64,000 nucleotides of DNA from Bathymodiolus brooksi (lineage: Eukaryota; Mollusca; Bivalvia; Mytilida; Modiolidae): contig OY804579.1 of the NCBI GenBank assembly GCA_963680875.1, positions 78,915,095 through 78,979,094 of the forward strand. The letters run 5' to 3'. The notes under the pieces were generated by a model. That model saw only the letters and a program-made list of their open reading frames with translations. It ran no database searches and had not been told where the DNA came from. Shown piece after piece: positions 60,383 through 64,000 of the stretch (positions are counted from its first letter, which is position 1; the number at the start of each line of letters is the position of its first letter). Position numbers and translations under genes: made by a program.

Positions 60383-60636
60383 TAGAGGGAACCACATTCA
60401 CAATATTATTGATTCCATTTCATCTGTTAATAAAGACAGAAATGGTGTCACATGATCATGTGACACTGTACTGTATATCATGGCTGCCATTACTATAAAT
60501 AGAAATTTCTTTAATTCATCTATTACTTCTTTATCTTATGACCAATGAGCTCAAATTTAAACAGTAGCTGTATGACAATGCATTGTTCAACATATATTGC
60601 ACAAAAGTTCTAGAGTAAGTGAAAAATTGTTTTTAT

Positions 60637-60760
60637 CAGTTCTCGAAATGAAAATTTGAATTTACTGGTCCAAATCAAATTCTTGAATTTATTTTTATAC
60701 TAGTCGGAACAATGTTTTGCTGGTCTTGGGCCGGGGGACTGATGCTCATCATGAGGACTG
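60637..60760 (+). mobile_element. CAGTCCTC-type MITE
   Basis: CAGTTCTCGAAATGAAAATT to CATCATGAGGACTG. The flanks TTTTAT and TTTAAT match at five of six positions. The middle is shortened relative to other copies. Confidence 0.87.
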
Positions 60761-61136
60761 TTTAATTAAAGATGGTCTAAATATTCTACTTGTTCTATAT
60801 AAATGAAAAGCTCTCTGTCTAGTACAATGACAGTTTAATGTGGCAACAGGTAGAACTGATGAGTAAACTATTTTCTGAAATGTTACTCTTAGTGACTTTT
60901 CAGTAATTTATTTACAGTAAGATTTATGTAATTTATGTTTTAAATGTACAAGATAGTGCAACCTGTTGAATGACAGATTTAATACACACTTCCATTGCTT
61001 AAAACATTTTGACTAAAGTGATTGATAATATCTAAATAAAAAAAACTAAATTATTTGAGGTCAAACAAGAAGAACTTTCATATTAAAAATTTGCTGAGTT
61101 TACAATATAATTTTTTTTATACATACTTGTATTACA

Positions 61137-61253
61137 TGCTGAAAACCAGGTTATATTGGTAATTATATGTTTAAGGACGAAGCAATGCTGAAAACCAGGT
61201 TATATTGGAAATTATATGTTTAAGGACGAAGCAATGCTGAAAACCAGGTTATA
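61137..61253. repeat. Tandem repeat, 49-bp unit, ~2.4 copies
   Basis: ATGCTGAAAACCAGGTTATA, TTGGTAATTATATGTTTAAG, GACGAAGCA repeats with starts 49 bp apart and almost no divergence. Confidence 0.9.
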
Positions 61254-62334
61254 TCAAAGATTTGATGCAGATCGAACATTTGTATGAAATCTAAATTCAA
61301 ATTTTGATATCCTCACCAATTATTTGGGACTATGATACACTTTAAAACTATTCATGCCACAATATAGCTAAAATACTGCAAAGGTTGACATTAAACACCA
61401 ATCAATCAATCAATCATGTATTTATAAAGTAAAACCTATTTCTGAAAATTATTCAATAAAAACAGCATTTTGTATGGCCTAATCCCCCAAACTCTTGGGG
61501 AACTCTCATATTGGGGTAGGAGGGGGTACCATCTACCAGATGTCAAGTAGAAAGCTTTATTATTGTTGTCCGTTGAATAACTTCTAAAATCAGTTTTAGT
61601 ACAAGCATTAATTCTGTAGTGTACTTGATACAGAATTATCACTACTGTAACACTATTGTAGTAAAGGTTTGAGATTTTGTACAAAATTTACATAATTTAA
61701 CATTTGAAAACAACTTGAAAAGAAACTCATGGTCTCATGTACAATGTATCAGGTAGTGAAAACTATATCAAATATTAATAATAACAACTATTATTATATG
61801 GGTGGGTTACTGAAATAAAAGTTTCATTTGATTTATATATGTAATAGCATATGAATATTGTTTATTAAATTAGATAATATTATGGTGTAACTTGTCAATA
61901 TGGGTCTACAGTATACTTCAGCAGGTCAACTCAACTGCCTTTCTCCAGTTTGCACTTGTATCTAATATGGCAGATCTGTTTTAGGATTAGTTTTCAGGAT
62001 CACAATTAATTGTTTGCTGATACAAGACTGGCTGTCATGGATGCAACCATTTTTGTCCACTCTTATCACCTGGCCATTATCATCCATTGTCTGTGTCTAT
62101 TAGGTTTTTACATTGCAATCCTTTTCTCAGTAACTACTGGAACATATGGTACAGAAAAAAAATATCCTGCTAGTATCACAAAACATTGTACTGAGTATTT
62201 TCATCATTGATCATGATATGTCTTGTGCCCGAGTTCCACTCCTGATTGTTATTGGAGTTTATGTGTTCAATTTTCAGTATTATGTCCATTGTTTTGTTGA
62301 CCATTGACATTGTTGTCCCTGTTCTTTTGTTTAT

Positions 62335-63740
62335 TATACCCCTGCTCCACCGGAGGAGGGTATACTGTTTTACCTCTGTCCTTCCGTCCGTCCAAAGAAA
62401 TTTTTCTTCACATTTTTCTAAGCAACTATTGATGGCAGAAATCTGATATATGGTCACAAGCTTCATATAGGTACCCCATATCGTGGGAAGCGTTTTTGGA
62501 CCCGTCAGATTCCTACTTCTTGTTTGCCGACTTAGTTGGCTTTTATACACATTGAACATATATGCACATTTTTTGTCGCATTTTTCTAAGCAACTATTGA
62601 TGACAGGAATCTGATATTTGGTCACAAGCTTCATATAGGTATGCCGTATCAGACTTGGAAATTTGTTTTGTCCTGCACCCAATAATTTTCTGCAGGACCT
62701 ACTCAAATTGTGCAGGACCGGAACTTACAAAATTCTAAAATTTAAATGGAATTAGTGATGTGAACAATAAAAACCTGACCCGCCATGTTTTCAAATATAG
62801 ACACACGAAATGGTTGCGTTGATGCATCACAGCCAGTTTAAACTAAAAAAAAATACAATGATTAATAGAATTACCATGGAAACAGTTGCATGTTTAAGAA
62901 GTAAATGTCATTTGAAGCAGAATCTAATTCCGAGTTGACTGTGATCGTTCCGGCATACCAGTTGCATTTCCGATTTGCGGTGCAAAACAAAATACACAAA
63001 CAAAACATTTTGTCATACACCCGGACCGGCATACTTGCCAGTATTGCCGGTCCTTGTGATTTTCTGCACGCTCGGTCTGATGGTCCGACGAATTTCAAAA
63101 GGTCTGCCGTATTGTGGGAAACGCTTTTGGACCCGTCAGATTCCTACTTCCTGTTTGCCGACTTAGTTGGTTTTTATACACATTGAACATGTATGCACAT
63201 TTTTTGTCACATTTTTCTCAGCAACTATTGATGGCAGAAATCTGATATTTCATCACAATCTTCATATTGGTATGCAATATTGTGGGAAGTGTTTTTGGAC
63301 CCGTCGGATTCCTACCTCCTGTTTGCCGACCTAGTTGGTTTTTATACACATTGAACATATATGCACATTTTTAGTCACATTTTTCTCAGCAACTATTGAT
63401 GGCAGAAATCTGATATTTGGTCACAAGCTTCATATAGGTACCCCATATCGTGGTAAGCGTTTATGGACCCATCAGATTCCTACTTCCTGTTTGCCGACTT
63501 TGTTGATTTTTATACACATTGAACATGTATGCTCATTTTTCGTCGCATTTTTCTCAGCAACTATTGATGGCAGAAATCTGATATTTCGTCACAATCTTCA
63601 TATTGGTACGCAATATTGTGGGAAGCGTTTTTGGACCCGTCAGATTCCTACTTCCTGTTTGCCGATTTGGTTGGTTTTTATACACATTGAACATATATGC
63701 AGGGGTATCACAAGTGAGCTAATCTCACAGTTCATCTTGT
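62335..63740 (+). mobile_element. Helentron-like non-autonomous element E (interrupted)
   Basis: The 5' end TATACCCCTGCTCC then ACCGGAGGAGGGTATA is palindromic and is followed by CCTTCCGTCCGTCC. The core repeats every ~170 bp (catttttctcagcaactatt, gatggcagaaatctgatatt, cgtgggaagcgtttttggac, ctacttcctgtttgccgac). Near the 3' end GCAGGGGTAT inverts the start. A hairpin GTGAG/CTCAC and terminal ATCTTGT follow. Another transposon is nested at 62650-63106. Open frames follow the repeats and are not genes. Confidence 0.85.
62650..63106. mobile_element. Nested DNA transposon with 6-bp target duplication
   Basis: Starts CAGACTTGGAAATTTG and ends CGAATTTCAAAAGGTCTG, imperfect inverted repeats. CCGTAT lies immediately outside both ends (62644-62649 and 63107-63112). 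Removing the element and one CCGTAT restores the repeat of the host element (tatgccgtattgtggg). It includes GTCCTGCA- and CCGGACCGGC-type palindromic motifs but no transposase. Confidence 0.88.
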
Positions 63741-63760
63741 TGTATTGGCTGTTCTTTGAT

Positions 63761-64000
63761 TTAGGGATTCTGATAACCACTTTGGTATCTTAGGGATTCT
63801 GATAACCACTTTGGTATCTTAGGGATTCTGATAACCACTTTGGTATCTTAGGGATTCTGATAACCACTTTGGTATCTTAGGGATTCTGATAACCACTTTG
63901 GTATCTTAGGGATTCTGATAACCACTTTGGTATCTTAGGGATTCTGATAACCACTTTGGTATCTTAGGGATTCTGATAACCACTTTGGTATCTTAGGGAT
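63761..64000. repeat. Tandem satellite, 29-bp unit, >8 copies, runs off the window
   Basis: TTAGGGATTCTGATAACCAC then TTTGGTATC repeats perfectly from 63761 with a 29-bp period to the last base shown. Identical units imply recent expansion, and the true length is unknown. The TTAGGG inside each unit is not a telomeric array because it occurs once per 29 bp. Confidence 0.96.

Larger units (their letters stand above)
57118..64000 (+). other. TCF intron 4, incomplete at the window end
   Basis: Starts GTAAGT. No further TCF exon (HMG box, C-clamp) was recognised. It holds four CAGTCCTC-type MITEs, a SINE, a Helentron-like element with a nested transposon, and satellite repeats. The stretches 58160-59320 and 61260-62320 show nothing beyond AT-rich DNA, a SINE tail at 61360-61418 (acaatatagctaaaatactg, then CAATCAATCAATCAATCA) and a diverged tctcagtaactactgg fragment near 62125. 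Confidence 0.8.

Noticed and set aside
62176..62706. 176-codon minus-strand frame
   Set aside because: It runs across the boundary of element E, its tandem core and the nested transposon junction, so it cannot be a single ancestral gene.
63761..64000. Telomeric TTAGGG repeats
   Set aside because: TTAGGG occurs only once per 29-bp unit, so this is a minisatellite, not telomere sequence.

Overview
This is an AT-rich eukaryotic window with very large introns, short exons with GT/AG junctions, tRNA-derived SINEs, many small DNA transposons and several satellite arrays. The repeat content looks like a marine mollusc, most likely a bivalve: SINEs with an 'ataactgaaatattg'-type tail, tandem-cored Helentron-like elements opening with CCCC-rich palindromes, and scattered 'aaagggagataact' motifs. 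The species assignment is inference.

One protein-coding gene can be recognised, on the + strand: the 5' half of a TCF/LEF (pangolin/TCF7L2-type) gene, the DNA-binding partner of beta-catenin in Wnt signalling. Four coding exons are joined in perfect phase: 9293-9436 (beta-catenin-binding domain), 9566-9632, 34023-34111 and 57003-57117. Introns 1 to 3 are 129 bp, about 24.4 kb and about 22.9 kb. Together the exons encode about 138 residues. The HMG box and C-clamp region must lie beyond 64000. A short upstream ORF and CCAAT motifs precede the start. A GC-richer open frame at 48700-48879 ends in a strong splice donor in the right phase to join exon 4. It could be an alternative first exon giving a TCF without the beta-catenin-binding domain (inference).

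Layout: 1-9120 is 5' flanking DNA with a SINE, a long inverted repeat (872-1979) and two satellites (2971-3818, 4798-5763). 9120-9632 holds the promoter-proximal region and exons 1-2. Intron 2 (9633-34022) carries MITEs, SINEs and the related 108-bp and 51-bp satellites at 23341-24527. Intron 3 (34112-57002) carries four Helentron-like elements, a 66-bp satellite of about 37 copies (39981-42420), SINEs, a Tc1/mariner-like MITE and a hAT-like MITE. Intron 4 (57118 to the end) holds a MITE family with 6-bp target duplications, a fifth Helentron-like element with a nested transposon, and a 29-bp satellite that runs off the window.

The most interesting non-genic observation is that four otherwise unrelated repeat families share one architecture: a 5' palindrome, an internal tandem core, an inverted copy of the first ~10-13 nt near the 3' end, then (hairpin visible in three of the four) a terminal CTTGT. 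One of them interrupts the 66-bp satellite without a clear target duplication. No rRNA, CRISPR array or intact tRNA was seen.
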